Counted from the stretch's first letter, positions 9,782 through 20,856 are shown. The stretch: 64,000 nucleotides of DNA from Turnera subulata (GCA_028386065.3 JAKUCV010002193.1:50818-114817), one strand, 5' to 3'. Notes: a model not told the origin generated them from the sequence alone. A program made the numbers and translations.

Positions 9782-11062
9782 CTATGGTAAAACACTTGGG
9801 TTTGGGGTACCAAACTCAAGGAATTCAGGATCACGTTCCCGTACATCCATTTTGGCTTCATCTATTATCATCCATGCCTCAATGTCCTCCCCGTTATCTC
9901 CTTTCTCTTTTAGAATGGTGAGATTATTGCAAGCCGGACCAACTGAACCATATACACCAGTCCATATAGGCTTTCCCCATCCAAAGTCCAACTCATTGAA
10001 ACCCATGTGAACCCAACTTGAGAAGACACACAAGTCTAGTGTTTCCTGGGACGACAATATTTGAACTAGGGAACCTGCAAACTCAGATGCAGCACGAAAC
10101 CCTCCTTCACCTTCCAATTTGCTCAAGCTCTTCGGGTAGACATTTGAAATAGCTTCTCTGGTTAAGACAACAAAGTCATCTAATCCCATCTTATCTGTGT
10201 CACCCAAGTTATTACAAATTGCAGGTGTAGAGATCACAATGTTCCCAATACTATCTCTTGGGAGTGGAGGAGCTGTACGGTGTCATATGTTTACACTCTG
10301 GACCGACACAGATGACCTTGGCCTTGGAGAATCTGATGATGATATTTTCATGGCAGCTAAAGACAAGGCTCTCCAAATGAAAGAGGAGACTGTCTCGACG
10401 CGAGATGGATTATCCACACGTTCACTTCTTGCCTTTTGCCTCAGGGTAGTGATTGCCTTAGCGTAGAAAACATATTTGTTAACAGTATACTTCCATTCAT
10501 GGACCAAAACCTTGTCCTGCATCCATTCCATATCAGTTCGGAATGATGATTCAATGGGAAGAAAACGGGTTGACGCCACCAAATGGTTAGGATGTATGTC
10601 TCCGCAGGTGGTCGACTCGCCGGCGTGATTGGCTGCGGCCCAAAATTCGAGGAAAACACTTGCGGTGGTTGTATCAATGCACTTGTGGAGAAAGGACAAA
10701 CCGAATGCTATCCCGCCACACTCGAAAGTGTTGAGCTATATAGCTATTTGAGGTGTTGTTTCTACTACTTCAAATAGGAAAGAATATGGAGGGCGAGGGA
10801 GAAACTGGTTTAACTTGTTTATTTGAGGGTGTTGAAGAAATTCAGACAAACGGATATTCACTTTGGTTTCTGTGAAGGAAACACCCTCCTCGTAGTTGTC
10901 TATGTATAAGTTGTCTTTGACTCTTCCACTGAGGAAATAGAAGGTAGATAGGGATTTTGTAAGTGATGCTTTAAGTTGAGCTAAAATTTCAGCTGGAGTT
11001 GGATGAGTACCACTAGTTGTTTGGTAAAAAAGGATGATTGGGAAAGTAAATGGGGGTATAAG

Positions 11063-11217
11063 TAATAGGGATAAGGATTAGCCAGTTTTGGTAGATAGGT
11101 TTCTAATCTCTAACTTGTGATAGAATCCTTGTAACTATATACCAAGTACTTATCTGCTAACATTAATATAAGCACATCAGGCTTGCTGAATAAGGCATCC
11201 TGGTATTCATCCTTTCA
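11063..11217 (+). repeat. 5' LTR of the Copia element
   Basis: This 155-bp direct repeat of 16070-16224 ends in TTCA. I count three mismatches to the 3' copy (T/C in 'agttttggt', T/G in 'tccttgtaac', A/G in 'aactatata'), about 2% divergence, so the insertion is not brand new. Confidence 0.95.
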
Positions 11218-11229
11218 TGGTAGCGGAAC
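11218..11229 (+). other. Primer binding site of the Copia element
   Basis: TGGTAGCGGAAC immediately follows the 5' LTR and resembles the initiator methionine tRNA complement TGGTATCAGAGC used by most plant Copia and many Gypsy elements, with a few changes. Confidence 0.7.
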
Positions 11230-11271
11230 GGGTGCTCTTCCTTTGAAATTTTTCTCTCCAAACCAAATCCT

Positions 11272-14200
11272 ATGCAACCAACTTTTCCTTTTACCATGTC
11301 CTCTTCGCCATCCTCCTCTTCTGCAACCTCTTCTTCTATATTATCTGGATCGAGTGCATCCTCCTCTTCCATTTTTGCTGCTTTTGCACCCTCATCATTC
11401 TCTACGCATTCTATTTTCTCTGTTGGTAATATACGGAACTATGTTCCTACTATCCTTGATTTCAGTAATTTTTTGGTATGGCAGAGTCTCCTTTACACTA
11501 TATTTCAGAGTCATCAGGTGTTAGATCATATAGACGGAACCGGTACCCCACGAGATCCCTTCCTACCCTCTACAGAACCGAATTCACCACCCTCCCCAAA
11601 TCCCCTTTACACCCAATGGTGTCAGATTGACAACACACTTGTTACGTGGATTTATGCCACAATAAATCCTGATATACTAAATCACATTGTGCGTCCAGGT
11701 TCGTTCCCTACTGCGCGAGAAGTCTGGTTGTTCATTGAACAGCTCTTCCATGACCAGGTTCAAGCCCGTTATATGGAGTATCGCACTGCCTTTGTGACTT
11801 CCAAAAAAGGATCCAAAACCATGTCTGAATATCTTTATTCTGTCCGACGCATTGCCGACAATCTTGAGTTTATAGGGCGTCGTCTTAGTGATGATGATAT
11901 CATCATGCAGATCCTTGATGTACTCCCTGATGATTACAATGACTTAGTTACTCTTCTTACCTCCAAATCACCCCTACCTTCTTTCTATGAGCTCCGATCG
12001 ATGTTGTTGGCTCAAGAAACCCGCAAAAGTAAGTCCTCTTCTTCCTCTGATTTTTCACAAGCTCTTTTCACCAATACTCGTGGCCATGGCGGCCGTGGTG
12101 GCAATAATTCTACCCGCCCACCATGGACACCTTCTCCTAACTATAAACAGTCTTTTAATGGCAATCGCTCTGCTACACCTTCCAAAAATTCTGGTTATCA
12201 TTCCCAGACCTCTTCCCCATCCTTCAATTCCAAACCGCAACGATCTTCATCCTCCTCTTCTGTGCTAGGCGCTCCTCTTGTCAAGTGTCAGCTTTGTGAT
12301 GGTTTCAATCACACTGCTAAGCACTGCCCACATCGCACTTTTGCAGGTGTTCATGAGCAACAGCAACCCACTTGGTTCGCCGACACTGGTGCAACAAGCC
12401 AAATGACGAATTCCACTTCCTCCCTTGATTCATTTATTGAATATTCAGGCACAGATTCGGTTCAAATAGGCGATGGTACGACTCTTGCCATCACTCACAT
12501 TGGTTCTAAGACTCTTTATGTGGGCTCTTCTTCTTTTTTACTTCGTGATGTCCTTGTTGTTCCTCGTCTCACTAGGAATCTTATTTCAATCAAACGCTTA
12601 GCATATGATAATTCGTGTTCTGTTGTGTTTGATTATCTTGGTTTTTCTATGAAGGGTCCTCATTTTCCCAAACCGATTCGGTGCAATGATCGAAGCTCTC
12701 TCTATTCCATCACTGTTGCCGATTGTGCTCCAAATTCATCCAACCATGCTCTTCTCCATACTCGTGTTCCTAGCTCAGTTTGGCATCGTCGTCTATGTCA
12801 CCCGGGTGTTCCTGTCATGCGTCATTTTCATTTACAATTTCCTGCTTTATGCTCTTCATTCAATAAAGATTTGTTTTGTCATGCTTGCCAGCTTGGCAAA
12901 CAAACACATTTTTTTTTTGATGCTAACGATTACTCTTTATTGAAAAAGATAAAGAACCAAATTTACATTTGGTGGTACACAGGCGCCAACTATACATGAT
13001 ATGACTCAGGTCTGCCTAGGTCTGGATCAGAACCCAGGTCTATAGACTATGCTGGTAATGTAAAGCCTATTAGAAACATAGATGTCAAGAGAGGATTGGC
13101 TGAGTAGATTAAGCTAAAACAACAAAATTTCTATTGGCGCCTCTCCAGGTTATAAGAGGGTCAGCATTTGACAAGATAAAAGAGGTGCTGAAAGGAAAAT
13201 CCGGATGTGCAGCTTTGAGCCAAGAGCGTGAACTAAAATATGATCAGCTAACCTGACAAAATCTAGCGCCTGATCCCTGAATATTCTTCTGTTTCGTTCA
13301 AGCCAGATACCCCATGGAAAAAAACACAATTACCGAATCACAGTTCATTAGAACCTTTTTTATGGCTTTTTCATATTATTCATTGTGATGTATGGACATC
13401 TCCTGTCCCTTCTTTTACTGGTTACAAGTACTACGTTCTTTTCCTTGATGAATTTTCAAAATTTTGTTGGTTATATCCTCTTCGTTTCAAGAGTGAAGTT
13501 CTCTCAAAATTTAAAATTCTGCATGCAGAAATACAGACACAGTTTAATGCTAAAATACGTTTCTTACAAAGTGATGGTGGTGGCGAGTTCTGCAATACAG
13601 AATTTGATAATTTCTTGGCTCAAAATGGTACTTTAAGACGACTTTCATGCCCTTACAGCCATCCACAAAATGGAATGGCTGAAAGGAAACACCGATCATT
13701 GCTAAACTCATTACGCTCCATTCTTTCTCAAGCTAATCTCCCTCCTGCTTTCTGGGTGGAGGGTTTGTTTTACGTTAATTACATTTAAAATAGACTTCCC
13801 CATGTTGCTTTATAATGGGAGAGTCCCTTTCAGATTCTTTATGGTCGGGCACCTTCTTTTTCTCTTGTTAGGATTTTTGGATGTGCATGCTACCCTCTAA
13901 ACATGAGTCCCGGTCGGCATAAACTTTCCCCTCGCACTGATCTCCATATTTTTATTGGGTTATCTCCATGTCATAAAGGCTTTCGATGTTATCATCCTAC
14001 TTCTCGCAAAGTAATTATCTCGGCAATGTGATTTTTAATGAGGATTCTTTTCCTTATCAGGATTCAGGTTCAAACACACCTCCTCCTTTATCTCCATCCT
14101 TTGATCTAACAGCTGTTTTTTGCCTACCCTCAATACCAATTTCGTCCATATCCTCTACATCTAGGACTCCTGTTACCTCAGTGCAACAAACTTCTGCCTC

Positions 14201-16101
14201 ACTATCTACTCCTTCCCTTTCTTTACCTGACCCAAATAACAGCCAGTTTTCTCATTCCCCTATCTCCCCACCATGCACTCACTCACTTGTTATCACACAG
14301 ACTTTGCCTTCAACCACACCATCGCCACCTCAACCTGATATATCCATACACTCTTGTTACTCCTCAGCGTACCCCCACCAATCTTCTTTACCTCCAACTA
14401 CTAATGCCCCTATACCAAACCCCACCCCCCATCCTATGACAACTCGCCTACGTGATGGTATCACAAAGCCAAATCCAAAGTACACTTTTCTCACCTCTCA
14501 GACCAATAACCCTACTGAACCAAAAACATATGAACAAGCATCGAAGGTTGAGTGTTGGCAACGTGCGATGATGGAGGAATACCAGGCTCTTTTAAGAAAT
14601 AATACATGGTCTCTTGTTCCTCTTCCTTCTTCTTCAGTCAATGTGGTTGGCTCACGATGGGTTTATCGCATGAAGTATCATGCCGATGGCACCTTGGCTC
14701 ACCATAAGGGACGCCTTGTGGCTCAGGGATACACCCAACGAGCTGGGCAAGATTACGATGAAACCTATAGTCCGGTTGTAAAATCGGCTACTATCCGCAC
14801 AGTTCTTTCTTTGGCTATTTCACAGGGTTGGAGTATCCGGCAATTAGACGTCAAAAATGCCTTCTTGAATGGCTTTTTGCGTGAAGAAGTGTTCATGAAG
14901 CAACCTCCTGGTTTTGAAGATTCCTCCAAGCCGAATTATGTCTGCAAACTCAATCGTGCTCTATACGGCTTGAAGCAGGCGCCTCGTGCATGGTATCAAC
15001 GGTTTGCCACTTTTTTGCAAACCAAGGGTTTCCAAGTCTGTCACTCTGATGCCTCTCTTTTTACTATGTTTTCTTCTATTGGTACTGCTTATCTGCTTCT
15101 TTATGTCGATGACATAATCTTGACAGCCTCCACTTTGGCTCTTCTTCAGTAGGTACTCTCTATTCTTGAAACAGAATTTTCTATGACAGATCTTGGAGAC
15201 TTGCATTATTTCCTTGGTATACAGGTTGATAAGGTCTGTGATGGTCTTTTCTTGCACCAACAAAAGTATTTGAGTATGATTCTGGAAAGGTCTGGCCTCA
15301 AAGATCTAAAACCTATATCGACTCTACTGCCACCGAAGCAGACACTCTCTCTCAATCATGGTGTTCTTCTGTCTGCTGAGGATCAACATCTTTACCGCAT
15401 TATTGTTGGGGCTCTACAATATCTGACGTTTACACGTCCAGATATATTATGCTGTTAATATTGTTTGCCAATTCATGCATGCTCCCACAACCGAGCACTG
15501 GAAGGCTGTGAAAAGGGTGCTTCGTTATCTCTCTGGCACTACCACTCATGGTTTTCTCATCCGGCGTACTGCAACACGAAGTTTAGTGGCTTACAGTGAT
15601 GCGGATTGGGCTGGGTGCTTAGATACCAGGCGCTCTACAACAGGCTATTGCGTTTTTCTTGGTGGAAACCTGATCTCTTGGGCAGCCAAGAAGCAAACAA
15701 TAGTTTCAAGGAGCAGCACAGAATCCGAGTACAGAGCACTAGCTAGTGTTGTTGCAGAAGTCTCTTGGCAGTGTCATCTTCTTCGTGAACTTCATCATTC
15801 TCCTCGTCAACCGATCCCCATTCACTGTGATAATTTGTCTGCCACCTTTTTAACCAATAATCCAGTCCAGCATCAACGCACCAAACATCTCGAGATTGAC
15901 CTCCATTTTATTCGGGAAAAGGTTCAACGAGGGCATATACAAGTCATCCATGTTGATGCATCCCAGCAGCTTGCCGATATTTTCACAAAATCATTGTCAG
16001 CTTCTTCTTTTAATTCTTTACGGGACAATTTAAGTCTAGTTAGCTCAACTATCCTCAAATTGAGGGGGGTAATAGGGATAAGGATTAGCCAGTTTCGGTA
16101 G
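11272..16101 (+). pseudogene. Copia gag-pol polyprotein, broken
   Basis: The frame opens at 11272 (serine-rich start). It then shows a gag region of the UBN2 type (about 11520-12020), a CCHC zinc knuckle CQLCDGFNHTAKHC (about 12286), the protease motif WFADTGA (about 12376), a GAG-pre-integrase domain ending CHACQLGK (about 12880), and an integrase core with the Asp (QSDGGGEF) and Glu (NGMAERKH) at about 13570-13690. It continues through a reverse transcriptase with YVDD (about 15104) and RNase H with YSDADWAG. Breaks are the LINE insertion at 12932, stops near 13787 and 13815, loss of frame near 14020, a stop at 15151 and a frameshift near 15450. No functional polyprotein can be made. Confidence 0.95.
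12932..13345 (-). mobile_element. LINE 3'-end fragment nested inside the Copia element
   Basis: On the minus strand this encodes the typical C-terminal end of a plant LINE ORF2 (WGIWLERNRRIFRDQAL), followed by a non-coding tail ending CAATAAAGAG. It separates the GAG-pre-integrase domain from the integrase core of the host element, whose frame resumes at about 13350. It must therefore be younger than the Copia insertion. The exact target duplication is not clear. Confidence 0.8.
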
Positions 16102-16224
16102 ATAGGTTTCTAATCTCTAACTTGTGATAGAATCCGTGTAACTGTATACCAAGTACTTATCTGCTAACATTAATATAAGCACATCAGGCTTGCTGAATAA
16201 GGCATCCTGGTATTCATCCTTTCA
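16070..16224 (+). repeat. 3' LTR of the Copia element
   Basis: This is the direct repeat of 11063-11217, preceded by the polypurine tract and followed by the target duplication ataag and the remaining 5' part of BAHD pseudogene D. Confidence 0.95.
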
Positions 16225-16426
16225 ATAAGTTGGTCCAAAGCAGATAGCTTGAATGGTTTTTGTTGGTGGACACCCAGGGAAGAGGGCCTGATGAATTCAC
16301 CTAAAACGAATTGAACCTCCATGTTTATATTCAAGATGTTTGCCCTTAAAGCTAGATCACTGGTTTGTGGTTCGCTAGCTACTTCTCTATACTAGGTAAT
16401 GCTTCTTATATACGGGGGATTTGCAT

Positions 16427-16600
16427 TAATTTATGACATATTGTTTTTTTTTTTTATGCAACATGTCCATGCTGCTTCCTTAAGTTCTTCCATAGACACT
16501 GCACACTCTAACTCTAAGGATGCTGCCGTCTCACTATCAGGGGTCCGGAAAGGAAGATTTCCAAGCCCAGGCCTCTGAAGTAATTTATGACATATTGTTT
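16427..16600 (-). mobile_element. Small retroposed insert, promoter of pseudogene D (better-preserved copy)
   Basis: The insert at 16447-16580 (134 bp) is bounded by a perfect 20-bp target duplication taatttatgacatattgttt (16427-16446 and 16581-16600). It has a T-run at the left edge, meaning a poly(A) tail on the minus strand. It matches 5850-5990 upstream of B. The two share the insertion point, so it predates the B/D duplication. Confidence 0.88.
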
Positions 16601-17148
16601 GTCCTTTAGTTAGAATCACCTGAGAGGATTCAGCGATGGCTGCATTAATTTATGACATGTCCTTTTGGACCCTAATTAGTGGAAATTCAAGTCAATTGGC
16701 TGTGTTTTCTTCTAGATCTCCATCTGCATTTATAATTTTTCTTGCGTTTCTGGGCCCCAATTAGCACTACCTGAAAAATTCAAGTCAAATGCTGCATTGT
16801 TAATTTTTGTATGCATGCATAATGCAGATATAAAGTGATTTCTACAATAAAAAATTAACATTAATATTGATATGATTACATAGTGAACAGTTCCTCTTAT
16901 TATCTTTTTTGAAGCAAGCGATTATAATAAGTATCAGCACAACTTATTACTTGAAATTACATATTATGAAATATACACTTCCTATTATGATTTTTTTTTT
17001 CATCATCAATACTCTACTAATTATTAGCACACAAACTTCTCCATCTAATTAAATTAAGGTTGCTTGGTTGAATCTTCTTCGATGCAGCCTCCTACTCCAT
17101 CATTACAAGCGCAATTAATTAAGAGCAATCTCGAGGCCCATCACTAAT
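16601..17148 (-). repeat. Upstream flank of D and 3' flank of E
   Basis: This is colinear with 6011-6503 (between B and C), including the 'tgctgcattgttaatttttgtatgcatgcataatgcag' region and the 3' flank with 'aaattaaggttgcttgg'. It holds no gene. Confidence 0.8.
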
Positions 17149-17163
17149 TAGTGTAAAACACTT

Positions 17164-17426
17164 TTTTTTTTGATAAAACGAAGATTTATTGATAGCAAAA
17201 CAAAGATCATTTACAGGGCTGGTCAGGCCAGCACAATGATGGCAGACCAGCGTACAGAATTCAATCCAAAAAAAAAGACCCCACTACAGCATCATTTTGC
17301 ATCCAGTACCATGCCAAGACTTGAGACTGTCAACACATACAAGTAAATCAGATAAAGAATAAGGAAAACTTGGTTGTTTAGCTCTGATCCATGATATGGA
17401 TCTTAGCAGGATAAGATCCAGGATTC
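17164..17426 (-). mobile_element. 5'-truncated LINE tail with poly(A) and 15-bp target duplication
   Basis: On the minus strand this ~263-bp insert has an ORF2-like C-terminal tail (ISWIRAKQPSFPYSL, then a stop), a 3' untranslated stretch and a poly(A) run, seen as the T-run at 17164. It is flanked by tagtgtaaaacactt at 17149-17163 and 17427-17441. The target is the end of BAHD gene E, covering its last codons and stop. Confidence 0.9.
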
Positions 17427-18718
17427 TAGTGTAAAACACTTGGGTTTGGGGTAGCAAACTCAAGGAATTCAGGATCACGTTCCAGTATATCCATTTTGGC
17501 TTCATCTTTTATCATCCATGCCTCAAGGTCCTCCCCGTTATCTCCTATCTCTTTTAGAATGGTGAGATTAATACAAGCTGAACCAACTGAACCATATACA
17601 CCAGTCCATGTAGGCTTTCCCCATCCAAAAACTAGGGAATCTGCAGCCTCAGATGCAATTTGAGGCCCTCCTTCACCTTCCAATTTGCTCAAGGTCTCCG
17701 GGTTGATATTTGAAATAGTTTCTCTGGTTAAGACAACAAAGTCTCCCAATCCCATCTTGTCTGTATCAGCCAAGTCATTACAGATTGCAGGTACCATGAC
17801 CATTACATTCCCAATACTATCTCTTGGGAATGGAGGGATTGTACGGTGTCGTATGTTTACACTAACGACCGACGCAGATGACCTTATCCCTTGAGAATCT
17901 GCTGAAGATATTTTCATGGCAGCTAAAGACTGTGCTCTCCAAATGAAGGAGGAGACTGCTTCGAAGCGAGATGGATTATCCACACGTTCACTTCTTGCCT
18001 TTTGCCTTAGGGCAGCGATTGCCTTAGCGTAAAAAACATATCTCCTAACAGCGTACTTCCCCTCACGTAAACAACTCTTATCCAGCTTCGATTCCATATC
18101 AACTCCCAATGATGATTCAATGGGAGGAAAACGGGACGATGCCGCCAAAAGGTTAGGATGTAAGTCTCCTCCGGTGGCGGCGGACTCGCCGGCGTGATTG
18201 GCTGCGGCCCAATATTTGAGGAAAACACTTGCGGTGGTTGCATCAATGAACTTGTGCAAAAGGGTCAAACCGACTGCTATCCCGCCACACTCGAAAGTGT
18301 TGAGCTGTACACCTATTAGCGGTGTTGTTTCTACTACTTCTAATATGCGAGAATATGGAGGGATAGGCAGAAATTGGTTTAACTTGTGTATTTGAGGATG
18401 TTGGAGAAATTCAGACAAACGGATGTTCACTTTGGTTTCTGTGAAGGGAACACCCTCTTCGTAGCTGTCTATGTATAAGTTGTCTTTTACTCTTCCACTC
18501 AGGAAATAGAAGGTAGATAGGGTTTTTGAAAGAGATATTTTAAGTTGAGCTGAGATTTCAGCTGGAGTTGGATGTGTACCACTAGTTATTTGGTAAAAAA
18601 GGATGACTGGGAAAGAATGTGGGGGCACAAGTTGGTCCAAAACGGATAGCTTGAATGGTTTTGGATGGTCCAGGGAAGAGGGCTTAATGATCTCACCTGA
18701 AACTAATTGAACCTCCAT
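17426..18718 (-). CDS. BAHD acyltransferase E, internally deleted open frame
   Basis: This is a 430-aa open frame from the ATG at 18718. HXXXD is intact (HKFID, residues 155-159). About 25 residues are missing just before the second motif, so DFGWG reads VFGWG (363-367) and the preceding strand (SSWVH...NELD in paralogs) is gone. DFGWG is structural in BAHD enzymes, and loss of its Asp plus neighbouring segment usually abolishes or strongly impairs activity, so this is probably a non-functional or altered protein (inference). A LINE insertion sits on the stop codon: the frame still ends VLH then TAG, with the first base of the TAG (minus-strand G at 17426) supplied by the insert. It is very close to pseudogene A, which has the same deletion. 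Confidence 0.8.
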   Translation of the reverse strand: MEVQLVSGEIIKPSSLDHPKPFKLSVLDQLVPPHSFPVILFYQITSGTHPTPAEISAQLKISLSKTLSTFYFLSGRVKDNLYIDSYEEGVPFTETKVNIRLSEFLQHPQIHKLNQFLPIPPYSRILEVVETTPLIGVQLNTFECGGIAVGLTLLHKFIDATTASVFLKYWAAANHAGESAATGGDLHPNLLAASSRFPPIESSLGVDMESKLDKSCLREGKYAVRRYVFYAKAIAALRQKARSERVDNPSRFEAVSSFIWRAQSLAAMKISSADSQGIRSSASVVSVNIRHRTIPPFPRDSIGNVMVMVPAICNDLADTDKMGLGDFVVLTRETISNINPETLSKLEGEGGPQIASEAADSLVFGWGKPTWTGVYGSVGSACINLTILKEIGDNGEDLEAWMIKDEAKMDILERDPEFLEFATPNPSVLH

Positions 18719-18818
18719 GTTTATATTCAAGATTTTTGCCTTTGAATTTGATACTGGAGAATGGCTTAGCTAGATCTCTGGTTTCTGTGTTGCTACTTTT
18801 CTATACTAGGTAATGCTT

Positions 18819-18828
18819 CTTATATATA
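18819..18828 (-). promoter_or_regulatory. TATA-like box of BAHD gene E
   Basis: The minus strand reads TATATATAAG about 100 bp upstream of the ATG, in the conserved array context next to 'actaggtaatgcttct'. Confidence 0.55.
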
Positions 18829-19566
18829 CGGGGAATTTGCATTAATTTATGGCATGCCTTTTTGGACCCTAATTAGAACCATCTAGAAATTGAAGTCAAT
18901 TGGCTGCAGTGTTTCTTCTTTTTTTTCTTTTTTTTGAGAACCGCAGTGTTTCTTCACCATGTTCTGCATTGTTAATTTTTGTTGTGTGCATAATGTAGAT
19001 GAACTGATTAGTAGTACTGATAGAATAAATTGAATTAACATTATTGATGTGATTACATAGTAAACAGAATTCAAAACATTAAAATATAAAAGTTTGAATA
19101 TTGCATTAGTTCCCATTTCAAATAAGGCGGTATATATATTTTATGCTCATTAGCTAATAGCTACTGCTCTCACTCTTGTACGGGAAGCTATCACCTCCTG
19201 TTTTGGTGTCACGATCATTTTAAGTATCTTGAAATTTCTCTTCGATTGATTGTTAAATCTGTTGGGAAATTTTGGAAGCTTCCTGAGTAAATTAATTGAA
19301 AAAAAGGTACACAACTTACTACTTCCTTTTTTTTTAGGGAAAACACAACTTACTACTTGAAATTACATAATTATGAAATATTACTCTTCCTATATATTAT
19401 GATTTTTTTCTTTTCCAATTCATCAATACTCTACTAATTATTGGCACACAAACTTCTCCATCTGATTAAAGGTTGCTTGGTCGAATCTTCTTCAGTGAAG
19501 CCTCCAAGCTACTCCATGATTGACAAGTGCAATTAATTAAGAGCGATCTCGAGGCCCCATCACTAA
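18829..19566 (-). repeat. Upstream flank of E and 3' flank of F
   Basis: This carries one copy of the 'aagtcaattggctgc...atgttctgcattgttaattttt' motif, interrupted by a T-rich ~30-bp insert near 18915-18945. Next come the distal upstream block ('tagctactgctctcactcttg', 'tctgttgggaaa') also found near 8640-8770 and 27570-27640, and then the standard 3' flank. No gene is seen. Confidence 0.65.
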
Positions 19567-20278
19567 TTAGGGTAAGACACTTGGATTTGGGGTAGCAAAC
19601 TCAAGGAATTCAAGATCACGTTCCAGTACATCCATTTTGACTTCATCAATTACCATCCATGCCTCAATGTCCTCCCCGTAATCTCATATCTCTTTTAGAA
19701 TGATGACATTATTACTAGACGGAGCAACTGAACCAAAAAAACCAGTCCATATAGGCTTCCCCCATCCAAAGTCCACCTCATTGAAACCCTTGTGAACCCA
19801 GCTTGAGAAGACACACAACTCTAGTGTTTCCTGGGACGACAATAGTTGCACTAGGGAACCTGCAGCCTCAGATGCAGCACGAGGCCCTCCTTCACCTTCC
19901 AATCTGCTCAAGGTCTCCGGGTTGACTTTTGAAATAGCTTCTCTGGTTAAGACAACAAAGTCATCCAATCCCATCTTTTCTGTCTCAGCTAGGTTGTTAC
20001 AAATTGCAGGTGTAGTGATCACAAGATTCCCAATACATTCTCTTGAGAGTGGAGGAGCTGTACGGTTTCGTATGTTTATACTCTGGACCGACTCAGATGG
20101 CCTTGGAGAATCTGATGATATTTTCTTGGAAGCTAAAGACAAGGCTTTCCAGATGAAAGAGGAGATTGTCTCGACGCGAGATGGACTATCCACACGTTCA
20201 CTTCTTGCCTTTTTCCTCAGGGTAGCGAGTGCCTTTGCGCAGAAAACATATCTTTTGACGGAACAAGTGGATTTTTGG
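19567..20278 (-). pseudogene. BAHD acyltransferase pseudogene F, truncated by an LTR element
   Basis: This keeps the C-terminal half of a B/G-type BAHD gene, from about 'KRYVFCAKA' to NPSVLP, with DFGWG intact. A GGA to TGA change (19684-19686) stops the frame ~40 codons before the normal end. At 20278 the sequence passes directly into the start of a Gypsy LTR, and the 5' half with HXXXD is not found on the other side of that element. The missing half was probably lost in the same deletion that removed most of the retroelement. Confidence 0.92.
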
Positions 20279-20611
20279 TGTAACAGCCCGGGTAAAAATT
20301 TGGTATTTTTACCGGGACTGTAAAAGTTTTTTATCGTGATTTACTAAAAGAATTAATCTTGGGTAATTAATTCAAGGTAAATCGAGCGTCGTTTTTCGTA
20401 ACCGAGGGTTTTCCCGCGCTAGAGATTTTTTCGTGGATTTTTCGGGCCTAAGTTGGTATTTTCCGGGTCCCGGAATCCTCAGAAAAATCACACCGGAAAA
20501 TAACTAAGGGGGTATTAGTTATTTTCTGGTCTGGACTGGACTCGCTCCATAATGCAGACAAGCTGCATTATTGAAGGAATCACAGGTGTAACAGCATTTC
20601 TACGGTTTATA

Positions 20612-20826
20612 AAAAGGAAAGGAAAGCAGAAGAAGAAAGGAAGAGGAGAGGAAGAAAGGAGAGGAAAAAAAAAAAGAGAGAGAAAGAAAAAAAGAGAGAA
20701 AAAAAAAGAGAAGAAAAAAAAAGAAAATCGAAAAAAAAAACAAAGTAGAAGAAGAAAAAAAACAATACAGAAAATAGAAAGAAAAATAAAGAAAATAGAA
20801 AAAAAAAGGAAAACCCGGAAGAAATG
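20612..20826 (+). repeat. ~215-bp near-pure polypurine tract
   Basis: This is almost entirely G and A on the plus strand, with only scattered pyrimidines, inside the long LTR. Long mirror-like purine tracts can form triplex (H-DNA) structures, but nothing here shows that it does. The open frames it gives on both strands are low-complexity artefacts. Confidence 0.85.
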
Positions 20827-20856
20827 AACAGTGCCGTCACCCTTACCTCTCGGGTC

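Larger units (their letters stand above)
11063..16224 (+). mobile_element. Copia-type LTR retrotransposon, degenerate, 155-bp LTRs
   Basis: This is a complete but inactive element of 5162 bp. The 155-bp LTRs (11063-11217 and 16070-16224) differ at three positions, and a 5-bp target duplication ataag is at 11058-11062 and 16225-16229. The primer binding site follows the 5' LTR, and a G-rich polypurine tract (gaggggggt, about 16062) precedes the 3' LTR. The gag-PR-INT-RT-RNaseH order defines Copia; the short LTRs and Met-tRNA-like primer site suggest the Ale/Retrofit lineage (inference). LTRs start TA rather than TG. It carries a nested LINE fragment at 12932-13345. Confidence 0.96.
9782..16322 (-). 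pseudogene. BAHD acyltransferase pseudogene D, split by a Copia element
   Basis: This is the closest paralog of gene B. Reading from the 5' end, residues 1-31 (start ATG at 16322) lie at 16230-16322, then a 5.16-kb Copia element interrupts, and the rest runs from 11062 down to 9782. There are two further nonsense changes relative to B: CAG to TAG at 10736-10738 and CGA to TGA at 10283-10285. Both are C-to-T changes on the coding strand, one in a CG and one in a CHG context. The HXXXD motif (HKCID) and DFGWG are still legible, and it ends NPSVLP. The promoter with its TATA-like box and small retroposed insert remains at 16390-16600. No functional product is expected. Confidence 0.95.
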
